Origin: JBOFEH01 sp051650265
GTDB taxonomy: Bacteria; Bacillota; Clostridia; Lachnospirales; Cellulosilyticaceae
Length of the DNA: 56,571 bases
Assembly: GCA_051650265.1 (NCBI GenBank)
Contig: JBOFIR010000175.1
Span: 1 to 56,571, forward strand
Reading direction: 5' to 3'
A program made the translations under genes and the position numbers. How positions within the stretch are numbered: the stretch's first letter is position 1; each line of letters starts with the position of its first letter. Below the pieces are notes generated by a model. That model ran no database searches. It was given only the letters and a program-made list of their open reading frames with translations, and was not told the DNA's origin. Below, piece by piece: positions 1-7,080 of this stretch.

Positions 1-67
1 ATTGGTCAAGCGGTTAAGACACCGCCCTTTCACGGCGGTAACAGGAGTTCGATTCTCCTATGGGTCA
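1..67 (+). tRNA. tRNA-Glu (TTC), 5' end cut by window
   Basis: A tRNA whose first few acceptor bases lie left of the window. The anticodon arm reads CCGCC-CTTTCAC-GGCGG, giving anticodon TTC (glutamate). The T arm is AGGAG-TTCGATT-CTCCT and the 3' acceptor strand ends in ATGGGTC plus discriminator A. The CCA end is not encoded. It sits only a few bases before a 5S rRNA gene, so it belongs to the same stable-RNA transcript. Confidence 0.9.
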
Positions 68-71
68 TTTT

Positions 72-187
72 TTGGTGACGATGCGATCTAGGGACACACC
101 CGTTCCCATACCGAACACGCAGGTTAAGACTAGATCGGCTGATGATACTTGGCTGGAGACGGCCCGGGAAAGTAAGTGGTTGCCAAA
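72..187 (+). rRNA. rrf: 5S ribosomal RNA
   Basis: The core ACACACCCGTTCCCATACCG and the later GATGATACTTGG are classic 5S landmarks. The ends pair as helix I (TTTGGTGAC with GTTGCCAAA), setting boundaries to within a base or two. Length is about 116 nt, normal for a Firmicute 5S. It lies between tRNA-Glu and tRNA-Cys rather than directly behind a 23S gene; what lies left of the window is unseen. Confidence 0.9.
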
Positions 188-194
188 TTAATAC

Positions 195-265
195 GGCGGC
201 ATAGCCAAGTGGTAAGGCAGAGGTCTGCAACACCTTCATCACCAGTTCAAATCTGGTTGCCGCCT
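195..265 (+). tRNA. tRNA-Cys (GCA)
   Basis: A complete cloverleaf of 71 nt. Acceptor GGCGGCA pairs with TGCCGCC, discriminator T. The anticodon loop CTGCAAC inside the AGGT/ACCT stem gives anticodon GCA (cysteine). The T arm is CCAGT-TCAAATC-TGG-like. It lies 7 bp after the 5S gene and is followed at once by a terminator, so it closes the cluster. Confidence 0.93.
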
Positions 266-270
266 TAGTA

Positions 271-300
271 AAGCACTTAGAGAATTCTAAGTGCTTTTTT
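271..300 (+). terminator. Rho-independent terminator of the RNA cluster
   Basis: AAGCACTTAGA and TCTAAGTGCTT pair around a short loop, followed by a T run. It ends the tRNA-Glu/5S/tRNA-Cys transcript. From here to 551 no gene is seen; the stretch holds only the direct repeats and promoter described next. Confidence 0.85.
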
Positions 301-447
301 GTTATCCTAAAATATTTATTAGAAGGAAAATGCCTAAGTAAAAGTGTTTTGCTGAAAATCATTCGATATGTGAAGGTGAGTAGCTATTAGAAATAGGGCA
401 AGGGGCTCACAAAATCAATCATTTTGATAGAGTAAGAAGGTGTTTCT

Positions 448-511
448 TCTATATAAATAGGAAAAAAGTCTATATAAATAGCTTTTAGAAATTGAATCAG
501 ACGTGTATAAT
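448..511 (+). promoter_or_regulatory. Direct repeats and -10 box upstream of the DUF951 gene
   Basis: A consensus -10 box TATAAT lies at 506-511, about 40 bp before the DUF951 start. No convincing -35 box sits 17 bp upstream. Just upstream are two exact 13-bp direct repeats, TCTATATAAATAG, at 448-460 and 469-481, 21 bp apart start to start. That is two helical turns, as for an activator binding one DNA face. The repeats are AT-rich, so chance is possible. Confidence 0.35.
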
Positions 512-551
512 ATGAGATAAATATGGAGAATATCAAAAGGAGGGTATGTTA

Positions 552-746
552 ATGAACTATTTAGTTGGAGACGTAGTGCAAATGAAGAAGCCGCATCCAT
601 GCGGTACCAATGAGTGGGAAGTATTGCGTGTTGGTGCGGACTTCAAGTTGCGCTGCAAAGCATGTGGACATCTGATTATGATTCCACGTACAAAGTTTGA
701 AAAAAGCATCAAAAAAGTTCTTGTATCCGCAGAACCAAATACGTAA
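552..746 (+). CDS. DUF951 family small protein
   Basis: A 64-residue protein beginning MNYLVGDVVQMKKPHPCG. The family is widespread in Firmicutes next to rpsF/ssb/rpsR or the chromosome-segregation genes; its function is unknown. Visible features are the K-x-HPCG motif, a second CKACG motif, so a possible pair of metal- or nucleic-acid-binding cysteines, and a basic C-terminal half. An in-frame ATG at 546 is rejected as the start because it abuts the AAGGAGG ribosome binding site (537-543); the ATG at 552 has normal spacing. It lies 136 bp before rpsF and faces the same way. Confidence 0.88.
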   Translation: MNYLVGDVVQMKKPHPCGTNEWEVLRVGADFKLRCKACGHLIMIPRTKFEKSIKKVLVSAEPNT

Positions 747-762
747 TAAGCGCCAATGATAT

Positions 763-815
763 CCAGTTATATACAGCCGAAAAGGCTTGTCATACGACTG
801 GTTTTATGTTATCAT
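763..815 (+). promoter_or_regulatory. rpsF upstream hairpin and putative promoter
   Basis: CCAGT (763-767) can pair with ACTGG (797-801), enclosing a hairpin ACAGCC/GGCTTGT (773-790) with one bulged T. A possible promoter, TTGTCA (787-792), 17-bp spacer and TATCAT (810-815), overlaps it. A second small hairpin, CTCTAT/ATAGGG, lies closer to rpsF, at roughly 840-856. Bacterial rpsF leaders are known to carry an S6:S18-binding autoregulatory motif; I cannot say that either hairpin is that motif. Confidence 0.3.
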
Positions 816-882
816 AATGACTTGTAACGTAATCCTTGCTCTATCACAGAATAGGGCCAAAGTCCAAAAGGAGGTGCCAGAA

Positions 883-1173
883 ATGAAAAATTACGAATTA
901 GCACTTGTATTATACCCAACTTTAGGTGAAGAAGAGAAAGTTGCTGAACTTGAAAAAGTAAAAGAACTTATCACTCGTTTCGGTGGTGAAATCACTAACG
1001 TTGATGATTGGGGCAAAAGAAAACTTGCTTACGAAATCAACAAGAAAACAGAAGGTTTCTACTACTTCATTCACTTCACTGCTGAAACATCTTTACCAGC
1101 AGAAGTTGAAAGCAGAATCCGTATCATGGAAACTGTTCTTCGTTATTTAATCGTTCGTCTTGACGAAAAGTAA
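883..1173 (+). CDS. rpsF: 30S ribosomal protein S6
   Basis: S6 binds the central domain of 16S rRNA as a pair with S18. The 96-residue product starts MKNYELALVLYPTL and has the typical GGE-[IV]-x(5)-WGKRKLAYEI block and C-terminal LRYLIVRLDE. The longer in-frame ORF from 787 is rejected: the ATG at 883 follows a strong AAAGGAGGTG (868-877) and gives the family's usual length. It leads the conserved rpsF-ssb-rpsR operon with 30-bp gaps, an arrangement shared across Firmicutes. Confidence 0.97.
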   Translation: MKNYELALVLYPTLGEEEKVAELEKVKELITRFGGEITNVDDWGKRKLAYEINKKTEGFYYFIHFTAETSLPAEVESRIRIMETVLRYLIVRLDEK

Positions 1174-1203
1174 TCATTACTACAGAAGAAGGGGGTAATA
1201 CTC

Positions 1204-1662
1204 ATGAATAAAGTTATGCTAATGGGAAGACTCACAAGAGACCCAGAAGTACGCTATTCTCAATCTGCGAATCCAGTAGCGGTTGCAAGATATGGACTAG
1301 CTGTAAGAAGATCGTTTGTAAAACCAGGTGAACCTGATGTAGATTTCTTCAATGTTGTTGCTTTTGGCAAGGCAGGAGAATTCGCTGAAAAGTTCTTTAG
1401 AAAAGGACAAATGGTAGCCGTAGTTGGAAAACTTCAAGTAAGTACTTGGGAAGACCAACAAAAGGTAAAGCACACATCTGTTGATGTGGTTGTTGAAGAA
1501 CAACACTTCGCAGAAAGTAGATCTTCGTCTGAATCAAGAGGTGTTGATTTAAATCGACCTTTAGAGCAGGCAGCACCATCTCAAATGAATCCCTCTTCGA
1601 ATAATGCTCCAATGGCTGGTTTTGCACCAACCATGGAGGAAGATGACGATTTACCATTTTAA
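1204..1662 (+). CDS. ssb: Single-stranded DNA-binding protein
   Basis: SSB coats single-stranded DNA in replication, repair and recombination. The 152-residue protein has an OB fold over about residues 1-105 (MNKVMLMGRLTRDPEVRY at the start), a Ser/Asn/Pro-rich linker, and the acidic tail EEDDDLPF, which recruits partner proteins. It lies between rpsF and rpsR, as in B. subtilis. RBS AAGGGGG lies just before the ATG. Confidence 0.97.
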   Translation: MNKVMLMGRLTRDPEVRYSQSANPVAVARYGLAVRRSFVKPGEPDVDFFNVVAFGKAGEFAEKFFRKGQMVAVVGKLQVSTWEDQQKVKHTSVDVVVEEQHFAESRSSSESRGVDLNRPLEQAAPSQMNPSSNNAPMAGFAPTMEEDDDLPF

Positions 1663-1690
1663 TCTTTTAAAATAGAAGGAGGGAAATACA

Positions 1691-1924
1691 ATGGCAATGC
1701 AAAGAAGACGTAATCGTAGAAGACGTAAAGTCAACCAATTTGCTGGTGATAATATCAAAAAGATCAATTACAAAGATATTAATACTCTTAGAAAGTTTAT
1801 CTCTGAAAGAGGTAAAATTCTTCCAAGAAGAATCACTGGTAACTCAGCTAAAGCACAACGTAAGTTAACTGTAGCTATCAAACGTGCAAGACATATTGCA
1901 CTTTTACCATACACTCAAGACTAA
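1691..1924 (+). CDS. rpsR: 30S ribosomal protein S18
   Basis: A 77-residue, very basic protein (MAMQRRRNRRRRKVNQFAGD at the start) with the family block YKDINTLRKFISERGKILPRR and the RARHIALLPY end. S18 forms the platform heterodimer with S6. No zinc-binding cysteine set is present, so it is the cysteine-free form. It closes the rpsF operon: a strong terminator lies 60 bp downstream. Confidence 0.97.
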   Translation: MAMQRRRNRRRRKVNQFAGDNIKKINYKDINTLRKFISERGKILPRRITGNSAKAQRKLTVAIKRARHIALLPYTQD

Positions 1925-1984
1925 GAATGATCGGATAATTCTTAGATATATAGAAACAAATAAGCGCACACACAATATGCACAA

Positions 1985-2016
1985 AACACTGCTTCGCACA
2001 AAGCAGTGTTTTTTTT
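1985..2016 (+). terminator. Terminator of the rpsF-ssb-rpsR operon
   Basis: Perfect 10-bp stem AACACTGCTT / AAGCAGTGTT with loop CGCACA, followed by a run of eight T. Confidence 0.92.
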
Positions 2017-2088
2017 ATACATAAATTAGCCTAGTCAAGGTAGCCCAAACATCCTATACTATACTTAGTACAAAAATTTCCACAACTA

Positions 2089-2097
2089 TGGTATAAT
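2089..2097 (+). promoter_or_regulatory. Extended -10 promoter of yybS-gdpP-rplI-dnaB
   Basis: TGGTATAAT is a perfect extended -10 element. No good -35 is seen at 17 bp, as is common for extended -10 promoters. Transcription would start near 2104, at the first hairpin of the leader below. Confidence 0.6.
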
Positions 2098-2103
2098 GGA
2101 ACA

Positions 2104-2192
2104 TAAGCATAACCAATGCTTACGGTTTCGAAAGCTATGCCGGAGCAATAGAAGTTATGGTAGTAACTTCGAATATGGCTTTAAGAAGCCGT
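2104..2192 (+). promoter_or_regulatory. Structured 5' leader RNA upstream of yybS (unidentified)
   Basis: About 90 nt with several pairings. Hairpin 1 is TAAGCAT/ATGCTTA (2104-2122). A long-range stem joins ACGGTTTC (2122-2129) to GAAGCCGT (2185-2192) with one G-U pair. Inside, CTATGC/GCAATAG (2135-2151, one bulged A) has a CGGA loop, and GAAGTTA/TAACTTC (2151-2170) is perfect. Two alternatives compete: GGCTT/AAGCC (2177-2190), and AAAGCTAT (2131-2138) with ATGGCTTT (2175-2182). Mutually exclusive folds are typical of riboswitch-like leaders. It matches no class I recognise. No T run follows, so any control would be on translation or RNA stability. Confidence 0.5.
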
Positions 2193-2217
2193 TTAAATCC
2201 TATATAGGAGGACAGCG

Positions 2218-3192
2218 ATGCAAAACTTTAAAGATTGGCTAAAACTAAGCCTACTCTTAACATTTTATGTTGTGCTAGGCTTTTTAGGTATTTATAGTAA
2301 TACGCTTATCTTTTTATTTCCTTTGACAGCAATACCTTTAACGATTTATCTCATGGGAAGCAAAAAAGATATGAGAAGAGAATTGGCACTGCATATATTA
2401 GTGGTGGTTGGGATCTACCTTGTAAGTGGAGATTACACCCAAACAATTCTTTATGTATTGTCGGTCGTTGTGCCAACTTATTTGGCAATTCGACTTTATC
2501 GTCAACAATTGACAGTACCACAGATTATGATGACAATAGGTGTCACTATGGGTGGGGTACTGATTGTTTACGTTGTTGGAATGAAGTTTATGGGGATCGA
2601 TTATGTGCAGCAGTATATGGATTTCCTTGATTATTATCAAAAGGTGCAATTAGACGTCTTTAATAATATGGCAGCAGCACCAAATCTTGCGGCTACCTTT
2701 ACCTCGGAGGAGATTGATCTTGTCAAAGATGTATTGAAAGCACAGGTATCTGTTTTCAAATTAGTTTATCCAGCCTTATTTTTACTCATTAGTCTGTGTA
2801 TGAGTATGATTTATATTGGTATCATTACACTTGTGGGGAAAGTAAAAGGATGGCGTCTGCCAACTTTAAAACAGCTTTTCTACTTCAGATTTTCACGTAT
2901 AGCGGCAGCGCTCGTGATTGTAGGAATGTTGGTGATTCAACTGGATCGTACACAAGAAGGCATTTTTACATTATTAGGATTTAATTTGTACTTCTTATTA
3001 AATTCATTGTTCCAATTAATAGGAGTTGTGGCAGCTATCATGATCATTAGAAAATCTAAGATGGCGTCAGGATTTAAAACAATGGGGATTTTAGTGAGCA
3101 TTATCATTTTCTATACGATGCCTTTAGCAATGACGATAGTTGGTATAGGGGATAGTTTATTCAATTATCGTAAGTTAGAAAATGTAGTGTAA
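2218..3192 (+). CDS. yybS: YybS family (DUF2232) polytopic membrane protein
   Basis: A 324-residue, very hydrophobic protein with about eight predicted membrane segments and short loops, including a cluster near residues 10-130 and another at 175-315. It matches the DUF2232/YybS family by character and by place: in B. subtilis yybS directly precedes gdpP (yybT) and rplI, as here. Its role is unknown; a transport or envelope role is only inference. The RBS AGGAGG (2206-2211) is well spaced. It is preceded by a structured leader and is the first gene of the operon, 18 bp from gdpP. Confidence 0.85.
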   Translation: MQNFKDWLKLSLLLTFYVVLGFLGIYSNTLIFLFPLTAIPLTIYLMGSKKDMRRELALHILVVVGIYLVSGDYTQTILYVLSVVVPTYLAIRLYRQQLTVPQIMMTIGVTMGGVLIVYVVGMKFMGIDYVQQYMDFLDYYQKVQLDVFNNMAAAPNLAATFTSEEIDLVKDVLKAQVSVFKLVYPALFLLISLCMSMIYIGIITLVGKVKGWRLPTLKQLFYFRFSRIAAALVIVGMLVIQLDRTQEGIFTLLGFNLYFLLNSLFQLIGVVAAIMIIRKSKMASGFKTMGILVSIIIFYTMPLAMTIVGIGDSLFNYRKLENVV

Positions 3193-3210
3193 TATGGGAA
3201 GGAACACATT

Positions 3211-5217
3211 ATGAAGAAAAAAGAACAAAAGGCATTTGAGAATATTTCAGCGGCCCTTAGATTTACACAGTTAGCCCTGTTATTTGCCTTAATGGAAGGA
3301 CTTGTACTGATTTATTTTCAGACGTTACTCGGTCTATTAGTTAGTCTGTTTTTCATAGGACTATTGGCATATAGCTTTGTTTTGCAAGGGCGTATCAAGA
3401 ACAAAGTAAAACTTGAGGTAAAAGAGCAAGTTGATGTTTTATCAGAAGCAAGAACCGAATTATTCACAGATACGACAATGCCTGTCGCATTATTAGATAA
3501 GCTGGGAGCAATCTGGTGGTATAATGAAGCTTTTTTGAAGGTAACTGAAGAAGACCACCTCATGGATCGTCATATTAGAGGGATCTTTACAGACTTACAA
3601 ATGGAACATTTTCCAAAAGATGATGCAATCTATGAGAAGGTAGTGACAAGAGAAGATAAAGTTTATAAGTTACTGGCACACCGTACACAAGTAATTGAAG
3701 AAGATCATTCTTTCAACTATGCACTATACTTAATAGATATTACCCAGGAAAAAATATTGGAAGAACAGGTCAAAAAACAGCGATGTATGGTAGGTTATTT
3801 GTATATTGATAACTTTGAAGAAGTCACTCAGAGTATCGAAGAAGTCAGAAGACCTATGCTTACTGCAATTATCGACAGGAAGATCAATGTATGGTTTAGG
3901 AATCATGATGTTGTCCTTTCTAAGTTTGATAGAGACCGCTATATGTTCTTATTCACTCAAGAAAATCTGAGAAAGATGCAAGAGCGTAAGTTTGATATCT
4001 TAGATGAGATTAGACATATTCAAGTTGGGAATGAACTACCTGTTACAATTAGTATAGGGATTGGTCAAAATTACGAATCCCTTACCAAGTCAAAAGATGA
4101 GGCAAAAGCAGCATTTGATCTTGCACTAGGGCGTGGCGGTGATCAAGCCATTATTAAAAAACAAGATAAATACACATTCTATGGTGGTAAGACGAAAGAA
4201 GTCGAGAAAAGTGCACGTGTTAAAGTAAGAATTAAAGCATACGCATTCAAAGAACTGTTAGAAGAAGCTGATAAAGTATATATTGTAGGACATAAGAATA
4301 TTGATATGGATTGTCTAGGTGCTGCTATGGGGGTTTATCGTGCAGCGAGTATGATGGGTAAAAAAGCCCAGATCATTCTGAATGAACCGACCTTTGCGAT
4401 TCAGGGGTTATATGATAGAATAATGGAATCAGCAGAATATGAGAAACTTTTTATTACACATGAACAGGCAAAAGAAGGCATTAATAAAGAGACATTAGTT
4501 GTCGTTGTTGATGTACATCGCAGAAGTTACCTAGAGTATCCTGAGCTTCTTGGATTTGCTGAGAAGATTGTTGTATTTGATCATCATCGTAGAAGCACAG
4601 ACTTTATCGATGAGGCAGTACTCACATATGTAGAACCATTTATTTCTTCAACCTGTGAGATGATTTCAGAAATACTCAACTATCTTACAGATAAAGTAAA
4701 GCTTACACAAATTGAGGCAGATGCATTGCTTGCAGGAATTACTATTGATACTAAGAATTTTGCGTTTAAAGCAGGTGTAAGAACCTTTGAAGCTGCAGCA
4801 TTTTTGCGAAGAGTAGGTGCAGATAGTACACGTGTACGGATGCTCTTCCAAAGTGATTTTGATATGTATAAGATCAGAGCGGCAGCGATCAAAGATACTG
4901 AGTTATGGAAAGATGAAATTGGTATTTCTACCATTGATGGTAATCTACCACATTCGAATATTTTAGCTGCTCAAGTAGCAGATGAATTACTCAATATCAA
5001 AGGGATTCAAACGGCATTTGTGATTACTGTCAAAAATGAAGAACTCCTCATTAGTGCGAGGGCTTTAGGTGACATGAATGTGCAGCGAATCATGGAGATT
5101 TTAGGTGGTGGTGGGCACAAAAATATTGCAGGTGCTCAATTAAAAGATATGACCATAGATGAAGCAAAAGAGAAATTAAAAGAAGCAATTGAAAAATATT
5201 TAGAGGAAGGTGAATAA
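3211..5217 (+). CDS. gdpP: Cyclic-di-AMP phosphodiesterase GdpP
   Basis: GdpP degrades c-di-AMP to pApA and so tunes osmotic and wall homeostasis. The 668 residues show the family order: two N-terminal membrane helices (about 15-60), a PAS-like domain (75-190), a degenerate GGDEF domain (190-320), then DHH and DHHA1. The DHH metal motif is VGHKNIDMDCLGAAMG near residue 357, with VVVDVH and FDHHRRS following; DHHA1 carries GGGGHKNIAGAQL. The canonical catalytic aspartates and histidines are all visible, so it should be active. The stop is 2 bp before rplI, so the two are translationally close. Confidence 0.96.
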   Translation: MKKKEQKAFENISAALRFTQLALLFALMEGLVLIYFQTLLGLLVSLFFIGLLAYSFVLQGRIKNKVKLEVKEQVDVLSEARTELFTDTTMPVALLDKLGAIWWYNEAFLKVTEEDHLMDRHIRGIFTDLQMEHFPKDDAIYEKVVTREDKVYKLLAHRTQVIEEDHSFNYALYLIDITQEKILEEQVKKQRCMVGYLYIDNFEEVTQSIEEVRRPMLTAIIDRKINVWFRNHDVVLSKFDRDRYMFLFTQENLRKMQERKFDILDEIRHIQVGNELPVTISIGIGQNYESLTKSKDEAKAAFDLALGRGGDQAIIKKQDKYTFYGGKTKEVEKSARVKVRIKAYAFKELLEEADKVYIVGHKNIDMDCLGAAMGVYRAASMMGKKAQIILNEPTFAIQGLYDRIMESAEYEKLFITHEQAKEGINKETLVVVVDVHRRSYLEYPELLGFAEKIVVFDHHRRSTDFIDEAVLTYVEPFISSTCEMISEILNYLTDKVKLTQIEADALLAGITIDTKNFAFKAGVRTFEAAAFLRRVGADSTRVRMLFQSDFDMYKIRAAAIKDTELWKDEIGISTIDGNLPHSNILAAQVADELLNIKGIQTAFVITVKNEELLISARALGDMNVQRIMEILGGGGHKNIAGAQLKDMTIDEAKEKLKEAIEKYLEEGE

Positions 5218-5219
5218 CG

Positions 5220-5666
5220 ATGAAAGTTATTTTAACACAAGACGTTAAGAAGATTGGTAAAAAAGGTGAGATCTTAGAAGTAAAAGATGGTTACGCAAGA
5301 AATGCACTTATTCCACAAGGACTTGCTGTAGAAGCAAATGCGGTAACATTAAATCAAAGAAAATTAGAGCAGAGATCTGAAGATAAGAAAAAGCAACAAG
5401 AGTTAGATGATGCTGAGGCAATCAAAAAACTTATCAATGACAAAAAAATCACTGTTGCAATTAAAACAGGTGAAGGCGGAAGAGTGTTTGGTTCTGTAAC
5501 TTCAAAAGAAATTGCAGAAGTGATTAGTACAACATTCAATGTAAAAGTGGATAAGAAAAGGGTAAACTTAGCAGATCCAATCAAAGCTATCGGATCAAGA
5601 ACTGTAGTTGTAAAACTCCATCCAAAGGTAACTGCAGAAGTAACAGTATGTACAGTAGAAGCTTAA
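5220..5666 (+). CDS. rplI: 50S ribosomal protein L9
   Basis: 148 residues starting MKVILTQDVKKIGKKGEILE with the L9 signature GYARNALIPQGLAVEA, a long central connecting helix (about 40-80) and a C-terminal rRNA-binding domain with GGRVFGSVTSKEI. L9 binds 23S rRNA domain V at the base of the L1 stalk. The start is just 2 bp after gdpP, with the RBS inside the gdpP end, as in many Firmicutes. Confidence 0.97.
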   Translation: MKVILTQDVKKIGKKGEILEVKDGYARNALIPQGLAVEANAVTLNQRKLEQRSEDKKKQQELDDAEAIKKLINDKKITVAIKTGEGGRVFGSVTSKEIAEVISTTFNVKVDKKRVNLADPIKAIGSRTVVVKLHPKVTAEVTVCTVEA

Positions 5667-5696
5667 TCTTAGGCTAAGAGAAAGTGAGGAAATACC

Positions 5697-7034
5697 ATGG
5701 AAGAGCATCAATCAATGAGAATTCCTCCACATAATATAGAAGCAGAGCAATCAGTCTTAGGGTCCATTATTATGGACCATGAGGCTGTTATTGTTGCTAG
5801 TGAAATTTTAAGACCACGTGATTTTTATAGACCTGATCATCAAGAGATCTATAGTGCAGTATTAGATCTGTATACAACTAGTAATCCTGTAGACCTTGTA
5901 ACGATACAAAATAGGCTTTCAGAGAAGGGTGTACTTGATCAGGTAGGAGGAATTAGTTATTTAGCAGAATTAGCAACAATCGTACCAACCTCTGCCCATA
6001 TCAAACAGTATGCAAAGATTGTAGAAGATAAAGCAATTTTAAGACGTTTGATTAAGGCAAGCCAGGAGATCACTGCAAAAAGTTTTGATGGAGAAGAAAC
6101 ATTACCAGAACTTATGGGATTTGCGGAAAAGCAAATCTTTGATATTCTTCAAAATAGGCATACAGAGGACTTCTCACATATCAATGAGATTGTCGTAACG
6201 GCTATTGATAAAATCGAACAGGCAGCGGTCAATCAAGGTGGTGTAACTGGTGTACCAACTGGATTTACAGATCTTGATTACAAGACTGCAGGGATGCAAC
6301 CTTCGGACTTAATTTTAGTGGCGGCAAGGCCTTCAATGGGAAAAACAGCGTTCTCATTGAACGTTATTCAGACAGCAGCCATTAAACATAAGAAGAAAGT
6401 TGCTGTATTCAGTCTGGAAATGGCAAAGGACCAGTTGGTCAATCGTATGTTGTGTGCAGAAGCGCTTGTAGATGCTCAAAAGGTACGTACAGGAAATCTG
6501 GACCAAGAGGACTGGGATCGTATTGCACGTGCTGTGCCAACACTTGCGGCTGCAGATGTATTTATTGATGATACCCCTGGTATTTCTGTTATGGATATGC
6601 GTGCAAAATGTCGTCGTCTTAAAATGGAAAAAGGCCTTGATCTGATCATGATTGACTACTTGCAATTGATGTCAGGTAATGCAAAGGGTGATTCAAGGCA
6701 GCAAGAGATCTCAGAGATTTCAAGATCTCTTAAAGCACTTGCAAGGGAAATGAATGCCCCTGTTATTGCCTTATCTCAGCTCTCACGTGCATGTGAGACA
6801 AGAGCAGACCATAGACCTATGCTCTCAGATTTAAGAGAATCTGGGGCGATTGAGCAGGATGCTGACGTAGTAATGTTCCTTTATCGTGATGAATACTACC
6901 ATCCAGATACTGAGAAGCCAAATACAGGTGAGATTATCATTGCTAAGCAAAGAAATGGTCCTACTGGAACAGTAGAATTGATGTGGCTTGGACAATATAC
7001 TAAGTTCGCAGACAAAGAACCTGAATATAGCTAA
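5697..7034 (+). CDS. dnaB: Replicative DNA helicase
   Basis: The hexameric 5'-3' helicase of the replication fork (B. subtilis DnaC). The 445 residues have the DnaB N-terminal domain (about 8-110, PPHNIEAEQSVLGSI) and a RecA-like C domain with Walker A ARPSMGKTAFS, Walker B LIMIDYLQLM, and the conserved SRACETRADHRPMLSDLRE arginine-finger region. It shows no sign of an intein. The probable loader DnaI and the helper DnaD are encoded on the other strand at 22681-24761. It ends the yybS operon at a strong terminator. Confidence 0.97.
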   Translation: MEEHQSMRIPPHNIEAEQSVLGSIIMDHEAVIVASEILRPRDFYRPDHQEIYSAVLDLYTTSNPVDLVTIQNRLSEKGVLDQVGGISYLAELATIVPTSAHIKQYAKIVEDKAILRRLIKASQEITAKSFDGEETLPELMGFAEKQIFDILQNRHTEDFSHINEIVVTAIDKIEQAAVNQGGVTGVPTGFTDLDYKTAGMQPSDLILVAARPSMGKTAFSLNVIQTAAIKHKKKVAVFSLEMAKDQLVNRMLCAEALVDAQKVRTGNLDQEDWDRIARAVPTLAAADVFIDDTPGISVMDMRAKCRRLKMEKGLDLIMIDYLQLMSGNAKGDSRQQEISEISRSLKALAREMNAPVIALSQLSRACETRADHRPMLSDLRESGAIEQDADVVMFLYRDEYYHPDTEKPNTGEIIIAKQRNGPTGTVELMWLGQYTKFADKEPEYS

Positions 7035-7080
7035 AGAAATAGAGGCAAGTTTCCTATTGGAAACTTGCCTCTATTTCTTT
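7033..7080. terminator. Bidirectional terminator between dnaB and nmo
   Basis: A perfect 22-bp inverted repeat (7033-7054 and 7059-7080) around a 4-nt loop, with A and T runs at the ends, so it can act on both strands. It overlaps the dnaB stop codon and encodes the last residues (about EIEASFQ) and stop of the convergent nmo gene. Confidence 0.88.

Noticed and set aside
30..362. 110-codon minus-strand ORF
   Set aside because: It runs antisense through tRNA-Glu, 5S rRNA and tRNA-Cys and their terminator; no ribosome binding site and no protein-like character.
787..882. N-terminal extension of rpsF from an upstream start
   Set aside because: It adds 32 non-conserved residues; the strong ribosome binding site and family length place the start at 883.
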